22,653 bases of DNA from contig JAEWPQ010000119.1 in NCBI GenBank assembly GCA_023460575.1, forward strand, positions 1-22,653, read 5' to 3'. The notes beneath the pieces were generated by a model, which worked only from the letters and a program-made list of their open reading frames with translations, did no database searches and was not told the origin of the DNA. A program made the position numbers and the translations under genes. The DNA comes from Bacillota bacterium (GTDB lineage: Bacteria; Bacillota; Clostridia; Lachnospirales; Lachnospiraceae). Positions 1-6,320 of this stretch are shown one piece after another. How positions within the stretch are numbered: position 1 is the stretch's first letter; each line of letters opens with the position of its first letter.

Positions 1-876
1 CAAATGACTAGATAACCAGCCAAGAATGCTTTCAGGCGGATTCTGGTAATCCTCACTGACATTATGCGTAACAACATATAGATAACCATTTGATGTTAAA
101 GCATCATATAATTTGTTCATCACTGAGTCTAAATGATCTTTTGCAAAATCCAGAACTCCTGAGGCAATAATCAGATCGTATCCTTTTCCGATATCATCTG
201 CATTAAAGTCCCCTTCTATCACACTTACATGCTCAGAGAGGTTTCTCTCTGACACTAATTCATGTGGCAGCCGTGCTACGTCAGGGTGCTCAAAAACAAC
301 GCTTTTACAATTCGGAAAGGCAATTGCAAGTTCTATTGCAAGAATCCCGGAACCGCCTCCGAGATCAAGAATCTTTTTAGGGGTTTTATTTCCATAAAGA
401 CTTGTGACTGCCTGAATCAGAGACTGAACACGCCCTGTATACATTTCAGGAATACTCACCCGCGCTGCCTCATAAAAATCATATACCTCTATCCCTTTAT
501 TATTATGCAGAATGTTTTTGTCAGGGCCGTTTGTCAAACGCTCTTCGATATTTTGCAGAGACATCATTTTCTCTCTAAAAAGAATACTTTCACCCAAATA
601 AACGGAACTGTCTGGATTTAAAAAATTATTACTCTGCTGTGTATTTCTATAAGTTTCATTACGTTTTTCAAGCAATCCAATTGATGCTAATGCATTTAGT
701 ACGAAAGATAAATTCCGCTCGTTTAAACCTGATTTTGCTGCAACAGCATTTGGAGTTTCCCAGCTTTCCAGATAAGAGAACAACTTCACCCTTAATGCAG
801 ATAAAAGCAGCTCTGTTTCTCTTTTCTGATGAAGCATTTTATAATAAAGCTTTTGATCTCCCTTTAACTGATTCAT
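1..876 (-). CDS. SAM-dependent O-methyltransferase, 3'-truncated by window edge
   Basis: The frame is open from the ATG at 876 to the window edge, giving 292 residues without a stop. Residues 1-90 look like the winged-helix dimerisation domain of plant/bacterial small-molecule O-methyltransferases (acetylserotonin/hydroxyneurosporene type). Residues 169-179 carry SAM motif I (ILDLGGGSGIL), followed by an acidic strand end (FEHPDV, about 195-200) and the motif II/III region (EGDF, then YDLIIASGVLDF). Family members are usually about 330-350 residues, so roughly 40-50 C-terminal residues lie outside. The start is set by AAGGAAGAG just upstream. It has its own promoter and operator (896-962) and is not obviously in operon with the hydrolase upstream. 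The substrate cannot be told from sequence; a hydroxylated aromatic or polyketide-like compound is inference from the family. Confidence 0.88.
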   Translation of the reverse strand, partial: MNQLKGDQKLYYKMLHQKRETELLLSALRVKLFSYLESWETPNAVAAKSGLNERNLSFVLNALASIGLLEKRNETYRNTQQSNNFLNPDSSVYLGESILFREKMMSLQNIEERLTNGPDKNILHNNKGIEVYDFYEAARVSIPEMYTGRVQSLIQAVTSLYGNKTPKKILDLGGGSGILAIELAIAFPNCKSVVFEHPDVARLPHELVSERNLSEHVSVIEGDFNADDIGKGYDLIIASGVLDFAKDHLDSVMNKLYDALTSNGYLYVVTHNVSEDYQNPPESILGWLSSHL

Positions 877-895
877 TATTTCTCTTCCTTTCATT

Positions 896-913
896 GGTTA
901 GTTATCTCTAACC
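896..913 (-). promoter_or_regulatory. Operator palindrome GGTTAG-N6-CTAACC
   Basis: A perfect 6-bp inverted repeat with a 6-nt spacer lies just downstream of the predicted transcription start (about 919) of the methyltransferase gene, the classic place for a repressor to block RNA polymerase. A near-identical 18-mer (15 of 18 bases) lies at 3779-3796 before the MATE remnant, in the same orientation relative to its gene. The binding protein is not identified. Confidence 0.7.
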
Positions 914-915
914 TA

Positions 916-962
916 TTGTATGCCAAGTATACATCTTTTCATTTTGTATGTCAAGCATACAA
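916..962 (-). promoter_or_regulatory. Promoter of O-methyltransferase gene inside twin palindromes
   Basis: On the minus strand TTGACA (949-954) and TATACT (926-931) are separated by exactly 17 bp, a near-consensus sigma-A promoter. Each hexamer sits in a copy of the same dyad: TTGTATGTCAAGCATACAA at 944-962 (perfect 7-bp arms) and the weaker TTGTATGCCAAGTATACAT at 916-934, spaced 28 bp. The copies may be operators for a dimeric regulator or partly a by-product of the promoter hexamers. Confidence 0.7.
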
Positions 963-1004
963 ATGAATTAAATTTATCATTAAAGAATAATTATCCTTAT
1001 AGGA

Positions 1005-1041
1005 ATAGCCACATCGCTTTCAGAAAAAACGATGTGACTAT
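1005..1041 (-). terminator. Terminator-like hairpin after the hydrolase gene
   Basis: Arms 1005-1016 and 1030-1041 pair as ATAG, one mismatch, then CACATCG with CGATGTG. It lies 31 nt past the hydrolase stop. The A/T run is in the loop (TTTTTT on the minus strand) instead of after the stem, so it is not a textbook Rho-independent terminator. It may stabilise the 3' end. Confidence 0.4.
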
Positions 1042-1071
1042 AAAGGAAATAATTTATTAAGATAACTTAGC

Positions 1072-2244
1072 TCAGTTTAAAAACGGCTTAACTACTTTTA
1101 TCCAATTTATAATTGTGTCAAGAACAAGTTTAGTATTTCCAGCGTTGCAATGATTTTCAGCGCTTTCTTTTTCAGTAAAAAGCCTATACGTAAGAGAATT
1201 AACATTTTTCAATCCGTCGATAACGGGCTTGTAAAATTCAACAGGAATAAAATGGTCTTTTTCAGCTCCTATAAGTAGAAAATCTTGTGTTATTTGAGCG
1301 GCAACATCCATGTATTGGAATTGATTTATCTTTTTCAAATACTCATATGGCGTGTGCACACCCATGTTATGTATTCCATGGTTTATTGCCCATTCAATCA
1401 GCGGATCTTTTTTCATTATACTCTTCATTATTAAATTAACAACTTCTTCATTTTCCATTTCCATCAGTAAACGGGTCATCTGTTGAAAACTCTTAGGCAA
1501 ATCATACAGAAACAGGTCAAACAGATTGGGCAATAAACTCCAGGCAACAACCCGCTTAATCCTTCCTTCAAATGCAGCAGCTCTGGGTGCCAGCATTCCG
1601 CCAAGAGACAGGCCGATAATCGTTACATCATTCAGGTTATAAAAATCCAATATGGTTTTTACCGGAATTTCCCATTGTGGTATAAATGTCAAACCTTCTT
1701 TTCTTAGTGCTCCCCCCTGGCCGGGTCCTTCAAAAAGGTAAACTGCAAAGCCGTTTTCGCGGAGATAGAGCATCATTGGTACAAATTCTTCCATATAAGA
1801 ATCATATCCGCCATGGAGCAAAATGGTATCCAAAAATTTACCGTCTTCGGGAATTGTATATAACACAGGAAGGTGCGCCCCATCAAATGGTACTAAATCT
1901 CTTTTAATCATTCCGGATTTGAATATATCGGCATGATAATCATAGAAAAGATTAACGGCTTTGTCATACGTCGTGATTTTAGCAGGATGTCCGTCGTACA
2001 TAAAGAATTCCGCCATGCGATAGTAAGCGATAGCATTTTCCATACGTTTTTCCTGCAAGGCTTTTTCCCCTAATTCTAGTAGTTCCTTTTCCCATGTCGC
2101 AGCATCCGTAATTTTGGCCGCCACGGTTTTAAGTTCTTCCAAATCCCCATTGCTCCAAGCGTAAGTCCGATTTAATTGATAATTGAAGTTTGGATTGGTA
2201 TGAAACTTATAAGTTCCTTTTTTAAATTTAATTTGACTTGTCAT
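1072..2244 (-). CDS. Alpha/beta hydrolase (FrsA/esterase-like)
   Basis: A 390-residue cytoplasmic alpha/beta-hydrolase with an N-terminal helical cap region (about 1-120) before the hydrolase core. The oxyanion-hole HGG is at 144-146, the nucleophile elbow G-L-S-L-G-G puts the catalytic serine at 213, the likely acid is Asp330 (GAEKDHFIP) and the likely base His365 (AENHCNAG). All three triad members are in the expected order, so the enzyme looks intact. The layout matches bacterial esterases/C-C hydrolases with an N-terminal lid domain. AAGGAGG precedes the ATG by 7 nt. It begins 21 nt after the stop of the iron-sulfur flavoprotein gene and is very likely cotranscribed with it, which suggests a reductive step followed by hydrolysis on one small molecule (inference). 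Substrate unknown. Confidence 0.87.
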   Translation of the reverse strand: MTSQIKFKKGTYKFHTNPNFNYQLNRTYAWSNGDLEELKTVAAKITDAATWEKELLELGEKALQEKRMENAIAYYRMAEFFMYDGHPAKITTYDKAVNLFYDYHADIFKSGMIKRDLVPFDGAHLPVLYTIPEDGKFLDTILLHGGYDSYMEEFVPMMLYLRENGFAVYLFEGPGQGGALRKEGLTFIPQWEIPVKTILDFYNLNDVTIIGLSLGGMLAPRAAAFEGRIKRVVAWSLLPNLFDLFLYDLPKSFQQMTRLLMEMENEEVVNLIMKSIMKKDPLIEWAINHGIHNMGVHTPYEYLKKINQFQYMDVAAQITQDFLLIGAEKDHFIPVEFYKPVIDGLKNVNSLTYRLFTEKESAENHCNAGNTKLVLDTIINWIKVVKPFLN

Positions 2245-2265
2245 CGTAGATCCTCCTTAATGATG

Positions 2266-3330
2266 TTAAAATTTAGGCAGATAGCGCCGTGCGGTTTCCT
2301 TGTTTATATGAGTTTCCCCGTTTTGAAGTGCTTTTTTAGTAATAACCTTCTTGATGATTTCTTCGAATGCAGCCGGAATAGTAGATTTTAAAGCATCAAG
2401 CGCCTCATTATCCCAGTTTAGTGAATCCTTTACCCCAGTTAAATCTAGATCAATTTGATAGTCTTCTTCAGGTAAGACCTCAGACTTCCAATAAGTTTGT
2501 AATCTTTGACTGATTTCATCGCCAGCCATCATTCCGCCGATTACATTATTGACGATATGCGTATTATGCTCACACGCTCCTTGTGCGGAAAATCGATTAA
2601 AACCGACTATAGTATCGTTTTCATTTTTATGCTTTACTTCCCCTCCACAAACCGGGCAAATCAAACGACCGTCCTGATAGATTTGAAATGCATCCGATAA
2701 ACAATGTGGGCATACTAATTTGTCTTCACATTCATTAATAGAAGATTTGATGCAGCAATCTGATTCAACGGAACGAAGAAGGTTTTCACCAAGTTCGGAC
2801 ACTAGTTTTAGCTTACTTGGGGTTAACAAAACCTCTCCTTTATTGAAAGCATGTCCGATGGTTAATTGACCGGTAATTTCACAGTTATATAATCCTAAGA
2901 ATAAACTGGTGAAAATTCTCTGCAGTGAAAATTCAATCGGTGATCCGCCGGCAACCGACACCGCCACTCCATATTTTTTTTTGCTGTTATTGGCTGTTTT
3001 GCTAATGGCCCAAGCAGCAGATCTATCCATAATTGCTTTTAATGTGGACGGTGCAGAAAGGTAATAGCAGGGAGATGCCAATGCGATGGCATCAGCCATT
3101 TCGATCTTTTCCTTAACCATATTCAAATCGTCTTTTAAAACACAATTATGAGAATTACTGCAAGCAAAACAACCTCTGCAAGGTAAAATTTTTAACGCCC
3201 CCAAATTTAAAACTTCAATTTCATGCCCTGCTTCTTTGGCTGGTCGCAGCAATTCGTTTAAAATAATTGAACTGTTACCATTTTTTCGATTACTAACGCA
3301 GATCCCTAATATCTTTTTGGAATTCATCAT
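2266..3330 (-). CDS. Iron-sulfur flavoprotein with zinc ribbon and PCP_red-like C-terminal domain
   Basis: A 354-residue flavodoxin-like NAD(P)H:FMN oxidoreductase. The N-terminal fold binds FMN, and a C-x2-C-x2-C-x5-C cluster motif is at residues 51, 54, 57 and 63, as in anaerobe iron-sulfur flavoproteins. Residues about 207-228 form a CPHC...CPVC zinc-ribbon/rubredoxin-like knuckle. The last ~50 residues (305-352, with LNWDNEALDAL and STIPAAFEEIIKK) resemble the PCP_red domain found at the end of protochlorophyllide reductase subunit B and in stand-alone anaerobe proteins. The start is the ATG at 3330, 7 nt after AAAGGAG; an in-frame ATG 30 nt upstream lacks a ribosome site. First gene of an operon with the hydrolase. 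It probably transfers electrons to an aromatic or cyclic substrate (inference). Confidence 0.85.
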   Translation of the reverse strand: MMNSKKILGICVSNRKNGNSSIILNELLRPAKEAGHEIEVLNLGALKILPCRGCFACSNSHNCVLKDDLNMVKEKIEMADAIALASPCYYLSAPSTLKAIMDRSAAWAISKTANNSKKKYGVAVSVAGGSPIEFSLQRIFTSLFLGLYNCEITGQLTIGHAFNKGEVLLTPSKLKLVSELGENLLRSVESDCCIKSSINECEDKLVCPHCLSDAFQIYQDGRLICPVCGGEVKHKNENDTIVGFNRFSAQGACEHNTHIVNNVIGGMMAGDEISQRLQTYWKSEVLPEEDYQIDLDLTGVKDSLNWDNEALDALKSTIPAAFEEIIKKVITKKALQNGETHINKETARRYLPKF

Positions 3331-3374
3331 AATTTTACTCCTTTCATTCATTCGTTTCATTGTACTGCATTTAT

Positions 3375-3403
3375 AAATTAGTATTATTTCGGCTTATTAT
3401 CAA
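3375..3403 (-). promoter_or_regulatory. Candidate promoter of flavoprotein-hydrolase operon
   Basis: On the minus strand TTGATA (3398-3403) and TAATTT (3375-3380) are spaced 17 bp, about 40 nt upstream of the ATG at 3330. The -10 is weak. A 12-bp inverted repeat (3429-3462) lies immediately upstream. Confidence 0.45.
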
Positions 3404-3428
3404 TCACCAAAAAAACCTCAAGTATTTG

Positions 3429-3462
3429 ATAAGCAACAATTATTGTATTTATTGTTGCTTAT
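3429..3462. repeat. Perfect 12-bp inverted repeat, operator or hairpin
   Basis: ATAAGCAACAAT (3429-3440) and ATTGTTGCTTAT (3451-3462) are perfect reverse complements around a 10-nt spacer. It lies after the stop of the MATE remnant and about 25 bp upstream of the -35 of the flavoprotein operon. No T-run follows directly on either strand, so an upstream regulator site is as likely as a terminator for the remnant. Confidence 0.55.
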
Positions 3463-3496
3463 TTATATAAATCAAGAAACCTTGATGGTTTTCAAT

Positions 3497-3748
3497 TCAT
3501 TTAATAACAGGAGATGCACTTCTGCTTACTGAATTTTCAACATGTCTCAACTTCTTGTGAATACTGATTGCAAAGATGATGGTAACAATCGTGGTAAATA
3601 AATCTGCAACAGCCTGGGAGTATATACCTGTCAAACCTAGTATTGTCGGCAAGAGCAAAATTACCGGTATAAACATAATTCCCTGACGGCATGCGTTCAA
3701 AATACCGCCTGCCAAAATGTAAGATAATCCGGTTTGTTTCTGTTCCAT
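3497..3748 (-). pseudogene. MATE efflux transporter remnant, C-terminal ~80 residues only
   Basis: The 83-residue product matches only the end of a MATE (multidrug and toxin extrusion) pump. ...RQGIMFIPVILLLP followed by the last hydrophobic helix corresponds to the segment RQGLFFIPAMLLLP of the intact MATE gene at 10907-12289. About 80% of the usual ~450 residues is missing. It still has an ATG behind GAAAGGGG and an upstream promoter and operator (3779-3837), so it may be transcribed and translated. Either an internal deletion fused a native N-terminus (MEQKQ) to the tail, or the 5' part was lost and an internal Met is used. It is unlikely to work as a transporter. No further MATE sequence was found upstream to 4019. 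Confidence 0.75.
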
Positions 3749-3778
3749 AAACGATACCCCTTTCTATGTAATTTCTAC

Positions 3779-3796
3779 GGTTAGTTTTTGCTAACC
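3779..3796 (-). promoter_or_regulatory. Operator palindrome, second GGTTAG-N6-CTAACC copy
   Basis: Matches the operator at 896-913 in 15 of 18 bases. Here it lies 13 nt downstream of a candidate minus-strand -10 and 31 nt upstream of the start of the MATE remnant. The same regulator probably controls, or once controlled, both the methyltransferase and this exporter. Confidence 0.65.
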
Positions 3797-3837
3797 TTGA
3801 CGAGGTACAGTTTACTTGATAAAATCAGGAATATCAA
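3797..3837. promoter_or_regulatory. Overlapping candidate promoters on both strands
   Basis: Minus strand: TTGATA (3832-3837), 17 bp, TAAACT (3809-3814), reading toward the MATE remnant. Plus strand: TTGACG (3797-3802), 17 bp, TAAAAT (3820-3825), reading toward the AraC remnant. They overlap, so probably only one is the main promoter. The operator at 3779-3796 would affect either. Confidence 0.4.
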
Positions 3838-3970
3838 TAGTAGTTTCCAGCCGTCACGGTCATTTTGGCAGATTGGAAAAACTCCTTATATTATGAGGCT
3901 TTCAGCGTTTTTTATTTTTAATTTTTTATGAAATCGTGATAGAAATATATTGGATTGTCACTTTATTTTA

Positions 3971-4000
3971 AAGTTTAAGAAAACTTATTCGTGATACAAT
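3971..4000 (+). promoter_or_regulatory. Candidate promoter of araC remnant with dyad AAGTTT-N4-AAACTT
   Basis: TACAAT at 3995-4000 is a good -10, but no clear -35 is at the right distance. Instead a 6-bp inverted repeat (3971-3976 and 3981-3986) occupies the -35 zone, as in activator-dependent promoters. A start near 4007 would leave a short leader with AGGAGG. The rest of 3838-3970 shows nothing clear. Confidence 0.35.
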
Positions 4001-4019
4001 GAAAGAAAGGAGGAAGGAA

Positions 4020-4394
4020 ATGTTTCAGTCAGTGATAGAGTATTATTTAAACTTGCCGGAAGCTTTGCACTTTGTGAAAATTCCAGAAATGTCCAGTACT
4101 GATGGGTCTACCTATCGGATGCAGTCTGATTACGGCAGCGGTACGTTTCAGACTTTCTGTTTTGAAGATGATATGCTGCTAATTTTGATCGGTGATTATA
4201 CGCCAAAAGAAACTTTTGAAAAATCAGGCAGTAGGTTAAATCAGGCACTCCTATTGTTAAAAAACTCTGATTATGGCATTGCCACAATTGCGGAAAAAGT
4301 TGGCTATCATAACTCCGGGCACTTTGCAAGATTGTTCAAAAATGCTTATGGCCTTGGGCCGAGAGAATATAGGAAAATACATAATATTAAATGA
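4020..4394 (+). pseudogene. AraC-family regulator with internal deletion
   Basis: The 124-codon frame joins two parts of an AraC/XylS regulator. The first ~62 residues (MFQSVIEYYLNLPEALHF... to ...ETFEKSG) are the start of the sensor domain. The last ~55 residues (NQALLLL... IATIAEKVGYHNSGHFARLFK... YGLGPREYRK) are the second helix-turn-helix of the DNA-binding domain. The rest of the sensor and the entire first helix-turn-helix are missing, without loss of frame. Intact family members are about 300 residues. The start is the ATG at 4020 behind AGGAGG; the in-frame ATG at 3999 overlaps the -10 and has no ribosome site. It is probably inactive as a normal activator. It points away from the MATE remnant and may once have controlled it (inference). 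Confidence 0.75.
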
Positions 4395-4397
4395 GGA

Positions 4398-4435
4398 AAA
4401 TATGATATTAAAACAAATACATTAATATCATATTT
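4398..4435. terminator. Perfect 14-bp AT-rich hairpin between convergent genes
   Basis: Arms 4398-4411 and 4422-4435 are exact reverse complements around a 10-nt loop. They lie between the convergent AraC remnant and tetR, and the distal arm extends into the last tetR codons. Being AT-rich with only short A/T runs at its edges, it is a likely bidirectional 3' end, though weak as a canonical terminator. Confidence 0.5.
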
Positions 4436-5004
4436 GCCAGCTCTTTTAATAATAATTCTTCTTCGATTTCACTGGGAGAAAAGAGCAAAGAATGAACAGT
4501 TCTTTCAACTGCGTTATATATGATTGCCGATGCAGCTTCTATATTTTCTACCCTTATTTCATTGCCAAATTTATTTAGTAAAATTCCCAAGCGCTTTACT
4601 TCTTCCTTTTCCTGTTTGAGAATCAGTTCTTTGACATCAGTATCTAATATGCTCATCGCACTAATTTCCTGATGAAACTGGGGGAAAATTCTATGAGCCC
4701 GTAAAATATTATTTATGAAATTGTATATAATTTTTTCTTTATTGCTTAGGTCAATGTCAAATTCTTCTTCCATGCTCTTATTAATCAGTTCATTATAATA
4801 GTCAAATGATTCCATAAAAAGCTGTTTCTTATCTTTAAAGTACGAATAGAAGCAGCCTATTGAGACTCTGGCTTGTTTGGAAATCTCATTAGAGCTTGTA
4901 TTATAATAACCTTTCTTTGAGAAAAGTTCTATTGCTGTTTCTACGATATGTCTTTTCGTTGCAACTCCTCTTTTTTGCTGCGGAATTTTCGGCTTATAGT
5001 CCAT
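4408..5004 (-). CDS. TetR/AcrR-family transcriptional repressor
   Basis: The 198-residue protein has an N-terminal TetR helix-turn-helix: ATKRHIVETAIELFSKKGYY, then SSNEISKQARVSIGCFYSYFKDKKQLF. The C-terminal ligand-binding helices have no recognisable substrate signature. The ATG at 5004 is chosen because AAGGAG ends 8 nt before it; an in-frame GTG at 5013 directly abuts the ribosome site. It is divergent from the iron-sulfur flavoprotein at 5165-5926, with two near-identical repeats across both promoters. The inferred role is to repress the flavoprotein gene and itself until a ligand, probably the flavoprotein's substrate, binds. Confidence 0.88.
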   Translation of the reverse strand: MDYKPKIPQQKRGVATKRHIVETAIELFSKKGYYNTSSNEISKQARVSIGCFYSYFKDKKQLFMESFDYYNELINKSMEEEFDIDLSNKEKIIYNFINNILRAHRIFPQFHQEISAMSILDTDVKELILKQEKEEVKRLGILLNKFGNEIRVENIEAASAIIYNAVERTVHSLLFSPSEIEEELLLKELANMILMYLF

Positions 5005-5039
5005 TTCACTCACTCCTTCAGGATATTATAATAGCATTA

Positions 5040-5134
5040 ATTATAAAAAAAGGCAATAACCGAGTTGTAGCTCGTTTTTCGTTGACAACGTGTCAGAAAG
5101 GGTATACACTGAAACTGAGTTCGAGCTCGTTTTT
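5040..5134. promoter_or_regulatory. Divergent tetR/flavoprotein promoter with repeated operators
   Basis: Plus-strand promoter: TTGACA (5082-5087), 17 bp, TACACT (5105-5110), predicted start near 5117. Two direct repeats, AACcGAGTTgtaGCTCGTTTTT (5058-5079) and the matching copy at 5113-5134, differ at only a few bases and are 55 bp apart, about five helical turns. The first overlaps the probable -35 of tetR (its -10 is near 5040-5045), and the second covers the flavoprotein transcription start. This arrangement suits cooperative binding or looping by the adjacent TetR. Confidence 0.7.
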
Positions 5135-5164
5135 AATATAATTATAGAAAGGTGGAGGAATAAA

Positions 5165-5926
5165 TTGAAAAAAATACTCGCCGTAATTGGAAGTCCGAAT
5201 AATGAAAAATCCAATACGGCTACAATGGTTAGAGATTTTCTGGAGATGGTCGTTCAATACAATAATCATATTGAATATGAAGTCATTTCATTGGGGGATA
5301 AAAAAATAAACCACTGCAATGGATGCTGGGCCTGTTTAAAAACCGGTTATTGCGTACATAAAAATGATGCATTACCGGAAATCAGGCAAAAAATACTGGA
5401 CTGCGATCTATTGATTGTCGGCTCTCCGGTTTATGAGCAAATGATTTCAGCACAAACAAAAGCTTTGTTTGACAGAACCTTTATGTGGATACATCTGGTA
5501 GGGCTTATGGGAAAACCCACAATTACCGCTATTACTACAGGCAGTGATGGTATCTGGCTGACTGAAAAATATCTCAGCAGTTTATTGGGAATGATGGGAT
5601 GCATTATGGTCGGCCACATGAGGGGGATAGGCAAGCAGCCCGGATTTTTCCCTGACCGTGAGCACTGTAAAGCAAAATATAGACCACTTGCAAAAAAAGT
5701 GGCTGCCATACTCAGTGGAGAATGTAAAGTTAATCCTACTTTATTTAATATATTCTGCTTTACTTTTATGAAGCACCACACCCGCCGCATGGGCAATGAT
5801 AAAAATTCTGATGCCTATGCACAATTTGAATACCAGCACTGGCTGAATAAAAAATGGTTCCAATTATCATTTAAAAAAGCAATGTTAAAAGAAAAAAAAG
5901 ATAGATCAAATTGCATGAAGCAGTGA
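5165..5926 (+). CDS. Iron-sulfur flavoprotein / NAD(P)H:FMN oxidoreductase
   Basis: A 253-residue flavodoxin-fold reductase. The FMN phosphate loop is at residues 9-18 (GSPNNEKSNT), the cluster motif C-x2-C-x2-C-x5-C at residues 51, 54, 57 and 63, and GSPVY at 86-90. The cysteine spacing and positions equal those of the flavoprotein at 2266-3330, but this protein lacks the zinc ribbon and PCP_red-like tail. The start is TTG at 5165, 6 nt after GGTGGAGG; an upstream GTG at 5090 in the same frame lies ahead of the -10 and so cannot be on the main transcript. It is controlled by the divergent TetR (4408-5004). It probably reduces a quinone-, nitro- or azo-like compound or serves as an electron carrier (family inference). 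Confidence 0.87.
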   Translation: MKKILAVIGSPNNEKSNTATMVRDFLEMVVQYNNHIEYEVISLGDKKINHCNGCWACLKTGYCVHKNDALPEIRQKILDCDLLIVGSPVYEQMISAQTKALFDRTFMWIHLVGLMGKPTITAITTGSDGIWLTEKYLSSLLGMMGCIMVGHMRGIGKQPGFFPDREHCKAKYRPLAKKVAAILSGECKVNPTLFNIFCFTFMKHHTRRMGNDKNSDAYAQFEYQHWLNKKWFQLSFKKAMLKEKKDRSNCMKQ

Positions 5927-5944
5927 GAGGTATGAGGAATAGAT

Positions 5945-6320
5945 TTAACCGCTTATCTGTGACATGAACTGCTGTCCAGAAAAGACAGCATTCCCTTCAG
6001 CAAAGGAATAATGGTGCTCCGGTTTGTTATAAATAGTCTGCCGTATCACAGCCAGAAGGTCGGCATCGGTCTTCTCAAGCAAAGGGCGAAGCTGTATTCC
6101 GTGGCTGCGATGCCGGCAGGTTTTCAGAAAACCATTTGCAATCAGACGGATACGTGTGCATTCCGAGCAGAAAGGCTGGTTTACTACACTTATAAATCCT
6201 ACACGGCCGGGCATTTTTCCTACACGGTAGCACCGGCTGGGCCGTCCATTTTGCCATAGTTAAGAGGTCCGTAACAGATATCCGGACATAATCAATCGTT
6301 CTTTCGAAGCTGTCTGTCAT
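5945..6320 (-). pseudogene. moaA: moaA (GTP 3',8-cyclase) remnant with internal deletion and frameshift
   Basis: MoaA is the radical-SAM enzyme that starts molybdenum-cofactor synthesis from GTP. Here the first 19 codons (MTDSFERTIDYVRISVTDL, ATG at 6320 with AAAGGGGG upstream) are followed at about 6255-6264 by sequence from the far C-terminal third in another frame. That part (PGRVGFISVVNQPFCSECTR... LRPLLEK...) retains the second cluster motif C-x2-C-x13-C and ends MSQISG, near the family's Gly-Gly tail. Around the join, YGKMDGPA and RCYRV sit in different frames, so a base change adds to the deletion. The radical-SAM CxxxCxxC and about two thirds of the protein are gone. It overlaps the end of mobB by 29 bp as the last gene of the Moco operon. 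MoaA must be supplied from elsewhere if the operon's enzyme is active. Confidence 0.85.

Noticed and set aside
262..911. Two plus-strand ORFs opposite the first methyltransferase
   Set aside because: The minus strand encodes an uninterrupted methyltransferase with SAM motif I across the same region.
3999..4019. ATG at 3999 as start of the AraC remnant
   Set aside because: It overlaps the TACAAT -10 and lacks a ribosome site. The ATG at 4020 has AGGAGG.
5090..5164. Upstream GTG start for the second flavoprotein
   Set aside because: It lies before the promoter -10 (5105-5110), has no ribosome site, and the added residues do not fit the family. TTG at 5165 behind GGTGGAGG fits.
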